64,000 nucleotides of DNA from Coturnix japonica. Taxonomy: Eukaryota > Chordata > Aves > Galliformes > Phasianidae. The stretch covers positions 78,949,499 through 79,013,498 of the forward strand of contig NC_029519.1 in the NCBI RefSeq assembly GCF_001577835.2, given 5' to 3'. The notes under the pieces were generated by a model. That model was given only the letters and a program-made list of their open reading frames with translations. It searched no databases and had not been told where the DNA came from. Position 1 is the stretch's first letter. Every line of letters starts with the position of its first letter. Positions 49,861-62,235 of the stretch are shown here, one piece after another. The translations under genes and the position numbers were made by a program.

Positions 49861-50100
49861 CTTTTTGATGAGGTTTAGTATTGAATTTAGAAATTATTCC
49901 GAATCGTTATCTAGAAGGAAAATTGCCACTGAAATAAATCTTTTAATTGAAACTGAAAAGTTAGTACTTAGCTCTCCCATCAATTTATCATGATTTTTTT
50001 TTTTTTCCTTAACGTGTTACTTCTTCTTCCTTAATATTCTTATGAGTGACAGAGTAAAATCAGGATGCTGAATTTTAGGAAAGCTAACTTCCAGCTCTCT

Positions 50101-50191
50101 GGAGAAAGAACTCTCTGTTCATTGCAGGGAAGTTGGGCTGGGTGGCCTTTAAATGACCCTTCCAACTCAAAAGTTTGTGTGATTCTATGAT
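50101..50191 (+). mobile_element. CR1 LINE 3'-end fragment
   Basis: CTCTGTTCATTGCAGGGAAG, TTGGGCTGGGTGGCCTTTAA and CCTTCCAACTCAAAAG, then GTGATTCTATGAT, form the last 90 bp of a CR1 in sense orientation. Confidence 0.88.
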
Positions 50192-53100
50192 ATTTTTGAA
50201 AACTGTTTCTTTCCATAAACTCAAAAGTGCAATTTTCCTTCTTTAGTAATAATGAAGAAAGATAAATAGCACAATACTATGCCACATGGCAGAAACATAT
50301 GAAACAAGGTTACTGAATCAGAATCAATATGATAATATATTTGATTTATATACCTGATTTGGAGTGCTGTCGTACTAGGATGTCAAGGGTTGAAAAATTG
50401 ATTCTGTCCATATCTTATTATCTGTACTTACCATGAGTGCTGATATCATTCAGGTCTCTCATTATACAAGGTGCAGCACAAATGTAAGACAGAAGGGTGC
50501 TCTTTGCTTGCTAATAACATAGATTTGCAGTTTATTTGAAAGTTTAGATATTTTCAAAGGTTTGTTGTTTTTTTTTGTTTTGTTTTTTTTGTTTGTTTTT
50601 TGAGGAGAGTTCTTGTAGTAATTGTCTTTACTGAGATGTTTTTTAGAATTATGATGGTCAGTAATTTAGCTGCTGTTACTAGACAAAGGGCAGATACATC
50701 CAAATCTTCTCAGAAAATTTAGAGCTGAAGGTGTTACCTTGACAATGTAGACTGACCTTTTTATGTAAATTAGGTTAAATGCTATCTCGAAATGTGGATT
50801 TTTAGGTCCTTATCCTCTGAATGAATAGTAAGGTAACTGATCATCTTTCCACTGACTGGTGAATTCCCAAGGATACCTTGGTTCCTAAGACAGGCTAGAA
50901 AGCTTCTTCCATCTTTATTCATTTAAATACTTTTTGAAGATCACATGTAGAAGCTTCATCAGAGCTGGAAAGGAAACCTAGATTTTCATTCCTTCATTCT
51001 CATATACAACTTGAAATTTTGAAAGGTGGCATAGAAGCATGCAGCTGTCTCAATGTGTGGCCAGAAACACAGGCAGAAAAGTCAAGCTACTGCTTCACAG
51101 TGAGGCAAGCATTTGCCAGCCTAATGACTACTAGCAAGCAGGCAACATCTTCTTACTTCCTTTCTATGTGCAGACCAGGATCTGGAGCTACAGCATGAGC
51201 ACGATTAAAACTCACTCTCCTCCCAGATCCCAGCTCTAAGAACCCCAAATAATACCAGTCTGAATTTGCTCGAACAGCTCTAAGAGTGGAGAAGTCTGGC
51301 ACAGAGTGGCTATTAGAAATTAAAAAAAAACAGCGTTTGACATAGGGATCTCTTGAAGTACTTGTTCAGCCAAATGCTATGATTCTCTTGTAAAATGTTT
51401 GCTCTGCTTTCACAGACACTATGCAGTCAATCTTTTTAATTGAAGAGTCATGGGGTAAGGCAACATCCTACAGATTTTTTGTTTTTTAAATATCCTCAAA
51501 CTGTGTCTGGAAGTACTTTGTCCTTTTGTAGAACTTCAGGTTTTCATCACTAGGATTTTCTTTTTTCTTTTTTTCCCCAGGCATGACATTTAAATAGCAG
51601 TAAAAATGTTGAGGAAGCCTAAAGAGAACACTGTTTTTGTATTATAATCATTACAGTGAACACCTGTGAACTGTTGAGTTTAATTGGGCTACAGCTGGTG
51701 CTGACTGTGCTTAGAGGTTGGGAGAAACATGTGTGAGGAGGTTTTTAACAATTGATTTGCCATGTATTTATGGTATGATGCTTTGATTGTTCTGAGCCAT
51801 GCCCTCTCTTCCTACTTTCCACTTTCATAGTAGCAGATTAGAGCCTGTGCAGCAGAGTACAAGTAACAAGTAACTTAACTTGCACATGCATTCCCCAATG
51901 TTTGTAAAATAAGGATCTTGCTGTGACAAAGAGACTCATTTGTAGCTTGAAATTTAAAGCAGGTTGGGTAAAAGGCCTTTACAGGTGGCTCTAGTAGAGC
52001 AGGAACAGGAAATGAACTACTTTTCCCAGACTGAGAATTGTAACCTGCAATAATAGTAATTAAGGTATAGAGTAACATCTTTCAGTTTCTGCTTTGGAAC
52101 AGGAAAGCAGACCCATAGTTCAGGTCCTGGAACTAGCATGAAACAAGGAATGAACATAACTTCACTATCTGTCTGGGACTGTCCTTACCTGTAGCCCAGT
52201 GTTGAGTGCAATCCTGCAAAAGCTGTGAATCAGACTTGCTGTCTTATCTTCAAACTCTTTACCCGGCTTTGTGATTTCCCCATACGTGAAAAAATGTTTC
52301 TGTATGCACAACTCTCTAGATGTGTAACAGATGATGTCCATGCAGACACGCAGTCCAAAACCAGGAGGATTTACTAATGTAGTTCTGAAGCAGATATCTT
52401 CTATACTTACTCATAGTTCACTTAAATTTGAGAATACTTTTACATGTGCTCTTAACGCTAGAAAAATGGTGTGAAAGAACCAGTGCTACACAGGATGTCA
52501 GATTACATAACCATCCTGGGTCTTTTTAGTGTTAAAAATCAATAGAAAACTAACAAAATGTCAGCCAGTGGCCTTCAGTGCATTAGTTCTATAAAAAAAT
52601 ATATCAAGATAATTGATACAGAAAGACAGTAATAAAGGAATGTCCTGAGAGAATGATGAGAGGATATGAACCATACATCATAGCCTTCAGAACCCTAACC
52701 ATCATGTTTCTTGGCCAGAGATCTGAGTAATGATAGGATGAAATAAGAGATATTGGAATTCCAGCAAAGATATACAAAACACCTTTTACTCCTTATAACA
52801 ATGAAATATTTCATAATGCTTTGCTAACTGTACAGTGACAGAGAAGAGGTGTTTCTGAAATGGGCATGCCCTGTGAAATCTTTCTTTAGGAAGAAAGCTG
52901 ACAAATAGTCTGCTATAGTTTCAGTTTCTAAAATGATTTGAGTTCTGATCCATTGTATGTAGAACATCCTACCTAGAGCAGATTGTCTTTCAAGTACAAG
53001 AATATTGTCACAATTAAGTTTAAAAAATGAAAAGTAAAATGGCCCTTCCAACCACTAGATGAACACATAACATAATTAGAATTTCAGTGCAGGCAAAAGA

Positions 53101-55540
53101 CAGCACTTACTTATTCCTACTTTTGTACAGAAACAGATTAAATCCTCACATATCTTTTATTTTCCTTCTGATTTGCTTGTATTATTTTCACTTTGTCTAC
53201 AGTTTTACCTGCCACACAATGTCTGTCTTCACCACATAATGAGATCAAATAGTCATAGCTCTGGTCTGGATTAAATCCTAGATCTTAATCACATTCATCC
53301 ATTCATGGACTTACAGATCATCTAAATGAGGAACTCAGGGCACTCAGCAGACAAATCCTTAGCAAGCCAATACAGGTAGGTGTCTGCTTCTAAAATTATG
53401 GATGATCCTGAAAACTCACTTATCAAAGTAAAATTCTAACACTTGTAAAGACTGTATGGCAGTGTTAAAATCTTCTTTGGACAGCCTTGAGAATGTTTGG
53501 GTTCAGCTGCAGAATAAGTTCAGTAATGAAATAATAAATAGAATAACACATGTTGGAACACTGATGTCATTCCACAGAAAGCAAAATCTGTGTCTTAATC
53601 CTGGTATATGACGTAATCTCCTATTCCCTGTCCCTCACTACAGAATCATTTGATTTAGAAAGAATCTCTGGTCTGTAGTCTGATATTCTGCTCTAGCTTT
53701 AGCCTTTATTGTTTCACCTTATGTACATAGTATCCCATCATCCCACCATATGTTTATGACATACTACTGACTGGAACTGGAGGGCTGGTAATACATTAGA
53801 TAACAATCTCTAGAACCTTGTCATCTCCAGGTTCAATGGGCCAAATTGTCTCGTTTTCATCAGACTTATTTTTACCAAAGCTACAAGACTGATATCCACC
53901 AAAGCTACCACATCGTCAGACAATTATTTGTTACCCAGCCATGACTCATCCCTGTCTGGCACAGTCTGTACTTGAAGTTATCCCTAATTTCTCCCAGAAA
54001 TCTTCATAACTGCCTGTGTCCTTCTGTGTTCCTTTCAGCACAAGTTAGGGATATTAAAATTTGCCAGGGGCAAGAATCTGTGATGTAAAGCCTTCCTCAT
54101 GTTATTTAAAGAAGGCTTTTGTGTTTTTTTTTTCCCACCAATTCTTAACCAAATTTCCATCTGTCCCAAAGATGCCACATAGACATAATTCTTTTCTTCC
54201 TTGCTCTCAGAAACTTGTGTAACTCTGGATCTTCCTTATTTTTTACTGTATAAACATTTATGGCAAACTCTTTGGTCTCTTTAAACCTAGTTTTGTTATT
54301 CTTGAGGTTTTTGTTGACCCAACCTCTCTTCATCCTCTGCTCCTCACTACAGCCAGAGTATCTCACTTTGGAGTCTAAACCTCACCTCTCTAGGCTGGGC
54401 AGCCTGTTGGCAAACATCACCTTGCCCTGCTGTACTTGGTGGATCCTCTCTTGTCAACCATCCTGAACACTCAGTGAAGGTTCTGTGTGACAGTCCTCCT
54501 CTGTTCCAACACAGCCACTTTTGTAATAGAGACATCTTCTGCAGTACACTTGTGCTTCCATGGAGAAGAACGGATTAGCCCAAGCTTTGATGCGCAGCCG
54601 TGCAAGGGGAAAGGACATAACATTAGTGTCTCTCAGAACTTAAGTAGGTTTTCTTACATAACTTTCCATATCTAGAGTGTCTAATTGCCATTAGGCTGTG
54701 CATAAAAAATTAGCTGTGAAAAGCTGGTACTTCTACTATGTTTCTTCTTCCCTTAGTGAAAGAGAAAATACAAGAATATTGCATTTATTCTTAAGAGAAC
54801 ATGCATGGAGTTATATATGATTACTTTTACTATTGCAAGATATCTGGCAGATTTATTTTTTTTTCCCCCATCTTATTAAGATGATAAATTAATAAAATAA
54901 TGCAATTAGTAGTAATCATAATAATTACAAGCTATATATGTGTATATATAATTAATTTATATATATATATATATATTTTTTTTTTCTTATATGCAAGCTT
55001 ATTCTCACAGTATTAGAAATAACTTTCATCCTAAATAAATCATCCCTTTCATTTGGGTAAATGTTGCACTTAGTAATTTGTGCTGATCTCCTGGTGTTTA
55101 TTCAAATGCAACCAGAGAGCATGCAGTGTTAAGTCTGTAGTTGCTGAGAGCCAACAGAGGAGAGACTGCCCTCACTACTGCTGAATAGCAAACCTTGTGA
55201 ATTTTCTATGGAAGTGTATTTTTGTGTGTGTGAATGTACTCAAATAAACACAACAGGGTCTATAAGTACTTCAGTAATACAAAAACTATATTGCGGTGAT
55301 ATAGCTCAGAGACTAATGAATTTTTTAAAGAGGCAACTGTTAAAATGAGAATAATGCTCAGATAAATCACTGAGGCAGAAACCTCATAAAGCGAGGAAAT
55401 GATACTTACTTAATATCTTACTGCTCATACTAAAAGCTGAAAATCAAGTTTTTATTATAATGACATTACCAGAGAATCACACATTTCCTTTTTGAAGGAT
55501 GAAGAAGAAGCAAGAAGGAAAGAAATAATGTGTAGATATG
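50192..55540. other. Long interval of unique non-coding DNA
   Basis: No gene or mobile element was recognised over about 5.3 kb. A T/G-rich tract lies at about 50565-50601 and a TA repeat at 54937-54985. The sequence from about 53600 to 54640 is less AT-rich and has small frames on both strands (for example 54145-54366 and 54260-54466), but no motif or splice pattern is convincing. Confidence 0.45.
54937..54985. repeat. (TA)n microsatellite, interrupted
   Basis: TATATA and TGTATA units, then a run of about 10 TA units, ending in a T-run. Confidence 0.9.
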
Positions 55541-55725
55541 TTTCATAGTTTCATAGTTTGGTGCGGGTTGGAAGGGACCTTAGAGATCATCGAGTCCAGC
55601 CCCCGGGATTCGAGCCTCTGTGTAGCAGAGCGGCACTTCTACCACTTGCGCCACAGGGGGGATTCGAACCCCGGGCCCCAGTGTTGCAAGGCAGCGTCTT
55701 TAACCACTGCGCCACCGGGGCACAC
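55541..55725 (-). mobile_element. Composite SINE: tandem tRNA-like modules + CR1 tail (copy 2)
   Basis: Read on the minus strand it opens TGCCCCGGTGGCGCAGTGGT. Module 1 has A box TGGCGCAGTGGT (55703-55714) and a B box GGTTCGAATCC (55660-55670) that matches the pol III consensus exactly. A stem GGGG/CCCC flanks the TTCGAAT loop, as in a tRNA T arm. Module 2 has A box TGGCGCAAGTGG (55642-55653) and B box GGCTCGAATCC (55606-55616). The CR1-type tail follows: GGACTCGATGATCTCTAAGG, TCCCTTCCAACCCGCACC and two ACTATGAA octamers (55541-55560). Both modules share the head GTGGCGCA...GTGGT, so the second may be a shortened duplicate of the first, or the element is a fusion of two tRNA-derived units. 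The intact B box suggests a younger copy than 42711-42897. The parent tRNA cannot be named with confidence. Confidence 0.87.
55606..55714 (-). promoter_or_regulatory. Two pol III internal promoters (A/B boxes) in SINE copy 2
   Basis: Module 1 boxes are at 55703-55714 (A) and 55660-55670 (B, consensus match). Module 2 boxes are at 55642-55653 (A) and 55606-55616 (B, one mismatch). Spacing is tRNA-like in both. This is the strongest pol III promoter candidate in the window. Confidence 0.7.
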
Positions 55726-55929
55726 ATGCTAACTTTCATTGAATACAATATACCCTGCATATTAATATATGACAACTTATGTAAGCAATTCAGGTCATAA
55801 ACAACTCAAAATAACATTCAAATCGTGGCATAGATTGACAATGCTTCTTTTATTTTGCCAGGCAAGGGAGAAAAACATTTGTTGTGTAGAGGTATGGAGG
55901 TGCCCACAGATAGTGGGTGCAGCATAGAG

Positions 55930-56721
55930 AAAGAAATTAGGACAAGGGGAAAAGGTTTTGTCATGTGGCGTTGACTTTAGAATTTACCTATGCCTATGAC
56001 AGGGAGAGCCACCACCGTGGCCCCCCTGGGCCCGAGAAGGAAGGAGAAAAGGGGAATGGGATAAAAACAGGCAGCAAACTAGAGAGGAAAAACTTATCTT
56101 TACTAAATATGTATCAAAAATATCAAGATAACACCAATATAATATAATTGAGCTAACCAAATCGAACGAACAGAGAGAGAGAGTCCGAAAACCGAGAGGT
56201 CCTATTGTGAGCTCCAGCCGACACGAGCTGGAATGCTTCTCCCACTCTCCGAGAAGTATCGAGAGAAGAAGGAGAGCACTCCAGCCTGGGAACAGAATTA
56301 ATATAGCTCCTGTCCCGTTGACTTATCATTACCCCTGTTGTCTCTTGGGACATGTAGTCTTCTTCTGTGGACTTGCACTTCAATAGTGTATCCATGTTTT
56401 ACATGATGTTATGATGTGGAATACTGATAGCAAAATTACAAAACCATGACAGGTTTTAAGTTGAAAGAGGGAAGATTTAGGTTGGATGTCAGGGGGAAGT
56501 TCTTTACTAGGAGAGTGGTGAGGTCCTGGACCAGGCTGCCCAGGGAGGTTGTGGGTGCCCCATCCCTGGAGGTGTTCAAGGCCAGGTTGGATAGGGCCCT
56601 GGGCAACCTGATCTAGTAAACATGAAAGGTTGGTGGCTCTGCCAGGCAGGGTGTTGGAACTTCATGATCCTTGAGGTCCCTTCCAACCTGGGTCATTCTG
56701 TGATTCTGTGATTCTGTGATT
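55930..56721 (+). mobile_element. CR1 LINE split by an LTR insertion
   Basis: The left part (about 55930-55958) reads GGACAAGGGGAAAAGGTTT, and the right part (56452-56721) resumes GGTTTTAAGTTGAAAGAGGG. Once the LTR and one GGTTT copy are set aside, the two halves follow the normal CR1 order across the GGACAAGGGG..TGGTTTTAAG stretch. The right part continues with GGTTGGATGTCAGGGGGAAG, CCAGGCTGCCCAGGGAGGTT and CCTGGAGGTGTTCAAGGCCA, ending in CCCTTCCAACCTGGGTCATT plus three ATTCTGTG octamers. The left boundary is approximate. Confidence 0.88.
55959..56451 (-). mobile_element. Solo LTR of an endogenous retrovirus (family A, copy 2), nested in CR1
   Basis: This 493-bp fossil has TGTCATG at the left end and CATGACA at the right, a perfect 7-bp inverted repeat of TG...CA type. 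An exact 5-bp target-site duplication, GGTTT, lies at 55954-55958 and 56452-56456, inside a CR1. It aligns with 11771-12225 throughout, including TTCCACATCATAACATCATG on the minus strand, an ACTACATGTCCC motif, a TATATTAA-type box and an AGTAAAGATAAG region near the likely polyadenylation site. No internal viral sequence is attached. It is younger than the CR1 it interrupts. The family name is unknown to me. Confidence 0.88.
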
Positions 56722-59700
56722 AGACCAACATTCAGGGAAAAAAAAAAACAACAACAAAAAAAAGGCAGATGAATATGACCCATCAGAGCATCTCATGCCT
56801 TAGTTTTAGGCAAAGTAGTACTGGGAACTTCTTGGTGTATTCTTCTTAAAAGACGTAATATACAGTCACAACATTCTTAACATTAGGAGGAATTTAGTTC
56901 AACTTTCTCCCATGAAAAGGGGTCTAGATATTAATGAAACAGATTATTACAAAGCAGAAACTATTTAGAAATAAAAAAATAAAACAACAAAACAAAGCAA
57001 CTCACATAATTTACAAAGAAAATAACAGATAGTGACATTAATTGCTAGGCTCTGTTCTGCCTATTAAAAGTTGAATGAGGCAGCCTGAAGGATGATTTTA
57101 TAATGATGCACATGGGATTTTTGGTGGTAGGTTTGTTTCTAATATACTTGGGAACTTGTTGGCCTCATTTGGTTTGAACCTTTGGAATACATAACATGCT
57201 GTCCCAGTTCTGGACCTATTACAATAAAAATGTATCAGTTGCAAATACTGAAATTATATGAAAAAAAAAATTAAAATGTTAACATTGATTTAATAGATAA
57301 ATAGCTCATTCTACCTATGAATGGAGCACCACAGGTAAATAGTTAATTCCTCTTTTGAATGGAGAATGAGAAAAAGTTTGCTGTTGTAACTACAAAATAA
57401 AGATTGTGAGTACACTGACAGTGCCCTGACATAACATCTGAATACTCTGATGAAAATCCATTGTTTATTTATGATAAATAAATAATTTCTGATTTGCATT
57501 TGCTGTTTGTTTCTCTTGTCCTGTGCTTTGAATGCAAGGTCTTAGAGACATAGTTAATTGAATATGATAGGAAGGGATTTAAACTAATAACCCAGGGGGA
57601 TCTTTTGCAGTCCTATGCTCCTCCTTTGATGGTATGAAGGGCAATTTTCTGCTCTTGCTTTATAGCCTACTGATTTAAGCCTTCTGAGAAATAGCGAGTT
57701 TTAGAATTAATGTTTCCATTATATTTTTCCTCTAAGTCATACACAGTATGAAAAAAGCTAGAAGCCAAGGGGAAGGGAAGAGACATAAGCAAGATAATGG
57801 TCTTGTTTTAGTAGAATTATAATAACTTACTAAAGTCTAAGTGCACTGGGTTTCTTTTAGGGCTTGACCTATCCTATTGAGGTCAGTTGTAGTCAGCTTA
57901 AAAACCGCACTAGAAACACTAATTTTCTCTGAAAATAGTGGTTTTCCTCCACTGTAGTAAATAGTATCCACATCAGCCTAATTTGTAGATTGTCTCACTA
58001 TAAATATTTTGAAGGAAAGTTGCATTTAAAGTATTATAAAGCCTTTCAAGTAAAAAAAATAAAACATAGGACAAACATATAGAAGCAGTGTATTTAAAAT
58101 AGTATGAGATGAAATTAAATTTCATATTTAGTTGGTAAAAGTGTTTTGATATAGAAAGTATTCCATGTGAAAATATTTTTATACTGTTATATGGCAACAG
58201 AAATGCTGATTATTGGGAAGAGTTTATAAGTAATAATATGAGGTATTGTTGGCTACACATTTTACTTCCTGTCTAAAATGCTATGTAGATATGTTTTTTT
58301 AAATGTAATAACTAGTGTGTGAGTAAAGAAGAACAGTTGCCCTGGTATTCTGTTTGTAATATATTTCTGCACTTTTTTTTCCATAGTTTTACATTGCTCT
58401 GCTTAAGTGTGTCTTGCATAATTGGAATGCTTTACACTGTGGAGCTTAAAATGATCCCTTAGCCAAATTAATGATCCTGAGACTAACTGATATATTAGCA
58501 CTCTTCCTATGTGAAAGAATATCTTTAATGTTGTGTCCTTCACACTGGAATCATTATATGCCAATAAAAGATCTTTCTATTCAGACTACATTTCAGTTGA
58601 AGTGAAACAACTAAAGCAGCACTCCTAAGCTTGGAGTAAGACAAGCTTATACTAAAATCCTTGAAGTTTTTAGCCAAGTATCCAACACCTTATCTTCACA
58701 GTCTTGGTGGTCACAGAAACAGAAGCCCCTGTTTCTAGTTTTCTTGCAGCCATGTTCTACTAACTGTACTGAAAGAAACAGATCTAAATAATAGATCTGA
58801 AAGAAATGTTTCTAAAACTTGAATACGGAGGACTCATGTAGAGGAAAATAAGTTCATCAGAGTTCCCAATATCATGAGACCAGTCTTACATGTACTGTCA
58901 GTTCTAAAACAGGTGCAGTGGAATTATTCTTAAGATAAAAAAGACACCATATCCACAATTTATACCGCTCATGTTTCGGCCTGCAGTTTTTTATGTCTTA
59001 GTGAAATTACTTGGATACAGAATATTGTACTTGAAGGTCATTCCTAAGTGCATGATACGACATGAAAATGAACTAATAAAATATGCAAATTTGCCCTCGC
59101 CTTATCACACAAAAGAGATTCGCTGAAAAAAAAATAAAAAAATAATGTGAATTATGTTTTGACGACTTATCCTCAGCAAGTTCATAAGCGTAGTTCCTCA
59201 GAAAAATATTGCTGTTTGCTCCCCTCAGAGCAATAAATCCCAACAGGTAGTCACAATGGTAGTCCCAATTAATTTCTTTCCATTTTTTTCATCAACTTCA
59301 TCTCCCACTGCCAGTTCCCTCCTTTTCTCCAGATTCCCTTCTGAGGCATACCTTGCTACAACCTCCATGGAAACACTACTGTATATGAATATAGAATAAT
59401 AAATCCAGGTATCCTGGTTCTTCCATAGATCCTATAATGTATGTCCATGACATGTTGCTTTCATGTGCACAGGGAAATCTAGATTGGCATCAGACTACTT
59501 TGTTGCTGGCTTATGCACCAGCATCACTCTCTGATGTTCCTCATTTTACGGTCACTCATTGCAGTGATGGCAAAGGAATACTAGAAAAGTACAGTCTGGG
59601 ATTATTGTAAGGATTACAAGTTTCTGTTGGCTGAATAGATATCTACAGTTAAAAGAACAAAATAATGTGTTCAAGAAAATCTGATGATGAAATATTTCTT

Positions 59701-60097
59701 ATTCAGCATTTAATTATTATATTCAGTAATCTGGGAGTTAACTAAACAATACATTGCTTGAAACATGGACTTTTGTTTGTAATGCAATCAGTACTTTCTA
59801 GATTTCCTCACTAACATCACTGAGTATAATTAGTTCTATTGCCACCTACAGTCACTAATTTCATTTTGGTGACATCCAAATACCTATCCACTGATAAGCA
59901 TCAATTGCAACAACCTGAAAGTTTCCCTGTAGTGTGCTAAGTTCAGGTGTATACATGAGTGTGTTACAAAAGATGTGCTGACATATGTATGTAAAAAATA
60001 ACTGATTGCAGGTATTTGTATATTTTAGGAAGAGCTGGCCTTAGTTCTTCTCTATGAATAAGTGAAATGTTGAAAATGTATAGCATGTGGAAAATAT
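56722..60097. other. Unique AT-rich non-coding DNA
   Basis: An A/C tract at 56741-56764 is the only notable element. No gene or transposon was recognised. Confidence 0.5.
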
Positions 60098-60365
60098 AAT
60101 CATAGAATAGCTAAGGTTGGAAAAGACCTCTAAGATCAACTAGTCCGTCAACCCATCCTCACCATGCCCACTAACTGTGCCCCTCAATACCACATCTACC
60201 CTTTTCTTGAACACCTCCAGGGTCTGTGACTCCACCACTTCCCTGCACTGTCTGTTCTAATGCCTGCCCACTCTCGGAGAAGAAATGCTTCCTAATATCT
60301 AACCTGAACCTCCCTTAGTGCAACATAAAGCTGTTACTTCTTGTCCTGTTGCTAGTTACCTGGAA
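60098..60365 (-). mobile_element. CR1 LINE, antisense, with 3' end
   Basis: The + strand reads AATCATAGAATAGCTAAGGT, TGGAAAAGACCTCTAAGATC, CTTGAACACCTCCAGGGTCT, AGAAGAAATGCTTCCTAATA, TCTAACCTGAACCTCCC and CTTCTTGTCCTGTTGCTAGT. It is a fairly well kept inverted CR1 3' UTR and ORF2 C-terminus. Confidence 0.93.
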
Positions 60366-61948
60366 AAATCCTATTTGATTTTCTGCTATAGTAAATACAA
60401 ACTGTTACTCAACATAATGTTTTTTTACTAAGTATAACACACAAAACTGACTTGTTTACACAAATAGGCAATAAAAGCAGCAACAGTACAAGACAGTTTC
60501 TTGTTTTCAAAGAGTGAACTGAAGTGTACAAAAGTAAATGCTTTGAAGTCTCTCTAAACTTCTGTAAGAGATTAATTTGCAAATAAGTTCTAGAGTTTTT
60601 GCTTATTATTCCATTAGGCATTACAAAACAACAACAGCAAGATCACAGTAAGAAAGGTTTGTGGTATTAAAGTTGAAATGAGAGACATGCTCTGAAATTT
60701 AATTTGCATTCAGCAGCAGCCAAGATAAAAGTACAAATATGAAACAAAACTCAGAGATGGAAACTCAGAGATTAAAAACAGTGTGCTTTTTCACTTGATA
60801 GAAAAGCCCTGCTGAGTAAGAGCTTTAACTTACAGCTAGAATGTGTGGGGGGGGAAAAAAAAAGAAGAAAAAGAAGAAAAAAAAATCTAAAATCACAGCT
60901 TTCAGCACCCTTTATATCAATATACACACAATATTTGTTTATATGTGCTTCTTATGTAAATGTTTCCAACTTTATAAACAAAACTGTAATCAGGTGCATT
61001 CCACACTCAGTACAAAACTTCTGTGAAGGCAAAAACTTCAAATAAATCAGCACTGCAGACAATCACTCTCCAATTCACTTTCATATCTTAAGAATAGAGG
61101 TATTTTTCTCATTAAAGTGAAAGAATCAATTTGCCTGTGGCTAGTGGCAAGCATGAAAAGAAAGAGAGAGATACTGGCAGACATGATCTGAGAGCGAGAC
61201 AGTGGGAAGCGAACCCATCACTCTCAGACATGCCTATAACGTCTCAGGGAGTAGAGTCATGGGAGAACTAGGTAGGAATGCAAAGGACTAATCCTCAGTA
61301 CAAAAAGCACCATCATTGCTTAAATGTTAAGTGAATTGTCACTTTTTTGATACATGCAGGCTGAGTTTTCACGGATACCTTGAGATTCAAGACTTTTAAC
61401 TTTTGAATTTTGAGATCCAAGCATCCTTAACCTCCTGCAAATCTGTGAAAGCTTCAGACTCAATTTCTCAAAGCATAACATTGTTTTATGACTCAGTTTA
61501 ATAGATTTAAATTAGTAACCCATGTTTTATGTGTTTAACTTACATTACCGTAAATTCCGTGCCGTGAATTCTAGCTTTCCCATTCACTAACAATCCTCCC
61601 TGCAAGCAATGATGAGTAACTATTTTACGTCTCATTCCTTCTCAGCATTTTCCCTCAATTCTTCTTCTCAGCAAAGCTGAACACACTCACTTCCCTTGAC
61701 ACCATTAAAATAGCTTAACACTGGAAATACTAGGTTCTGATATTTTTATATTTTCTGAATTGAAGGGGAGATCTTTCTGGGTTTGTTTATTTCATTGTTT
61801 ACTGAATACAGCACTCTGTACTCAGAAGAATTTGCCATGACATTCCAAGGGGATATAACAATGTGTGACCACTTAAAAAGTTAATCCCATCATCTCTATT
61901 GAATTTTAGGAATCTTCTAGACTTAGTACATTGAATTGCAAACCTCTG
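60366..61948. other. Unique AT-rich non-coding DNA
   Basis: A G8/A9/GAA-rich tract lies at 60846-60886. No gene was recognised. A tRNA-like T-arm string near 61213 is discussed among the findings. Confidence 0.5.
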
Positions 61949-62235
61949 GAATCATAGAATTGCTCAGATCGGAAAAGGCCATAAAGATCATCAAATCCAA
62001 CCACAACCTACCATACTACCATAATTCTAACAACCCTCTGCTAAATAATGTCCCTGAGCACCACATCCAAATGGTTTTTAAACACATCCATGGATGGTGA
62101 CTCAATTGCCTCTCTGGGGAGCCTATTCCAGTGCTCCATAACCCTTTCTGTAAAGAAGTTTTTCCTGATATCAAACCTAAACTTACCCTGGCACAACTTG
62201 GGGCCATTTTTTTCTTGTCCTGTCAAAAGGAATAA
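61949..62235 (-). mobile_element. CR1 LINE, antisense, with open ORF2 C-terminus
   Basis: The + strand begins AATCATAGAATTGCTCAGAT. The minus-strand frame at 62041-62226 gives the CR1 ORF2 C-terminus with little damage: [16 protein letters not shown], then [20 protein letters not shown] and [11 protein letters not shown] before a stop. This conserved C-terminal segment of avian CR1 ORF2 is a useful reference for the other copies here. Confidence 0.94.

Noticed and set aside
53600-54640. Possible second LTR or gene remnant with AATAAA-like signal on the minus strand
   Set aside because: No TG...CA ends, target-site duplication or known landmark could be found, and the short frames on both strands have no motif.
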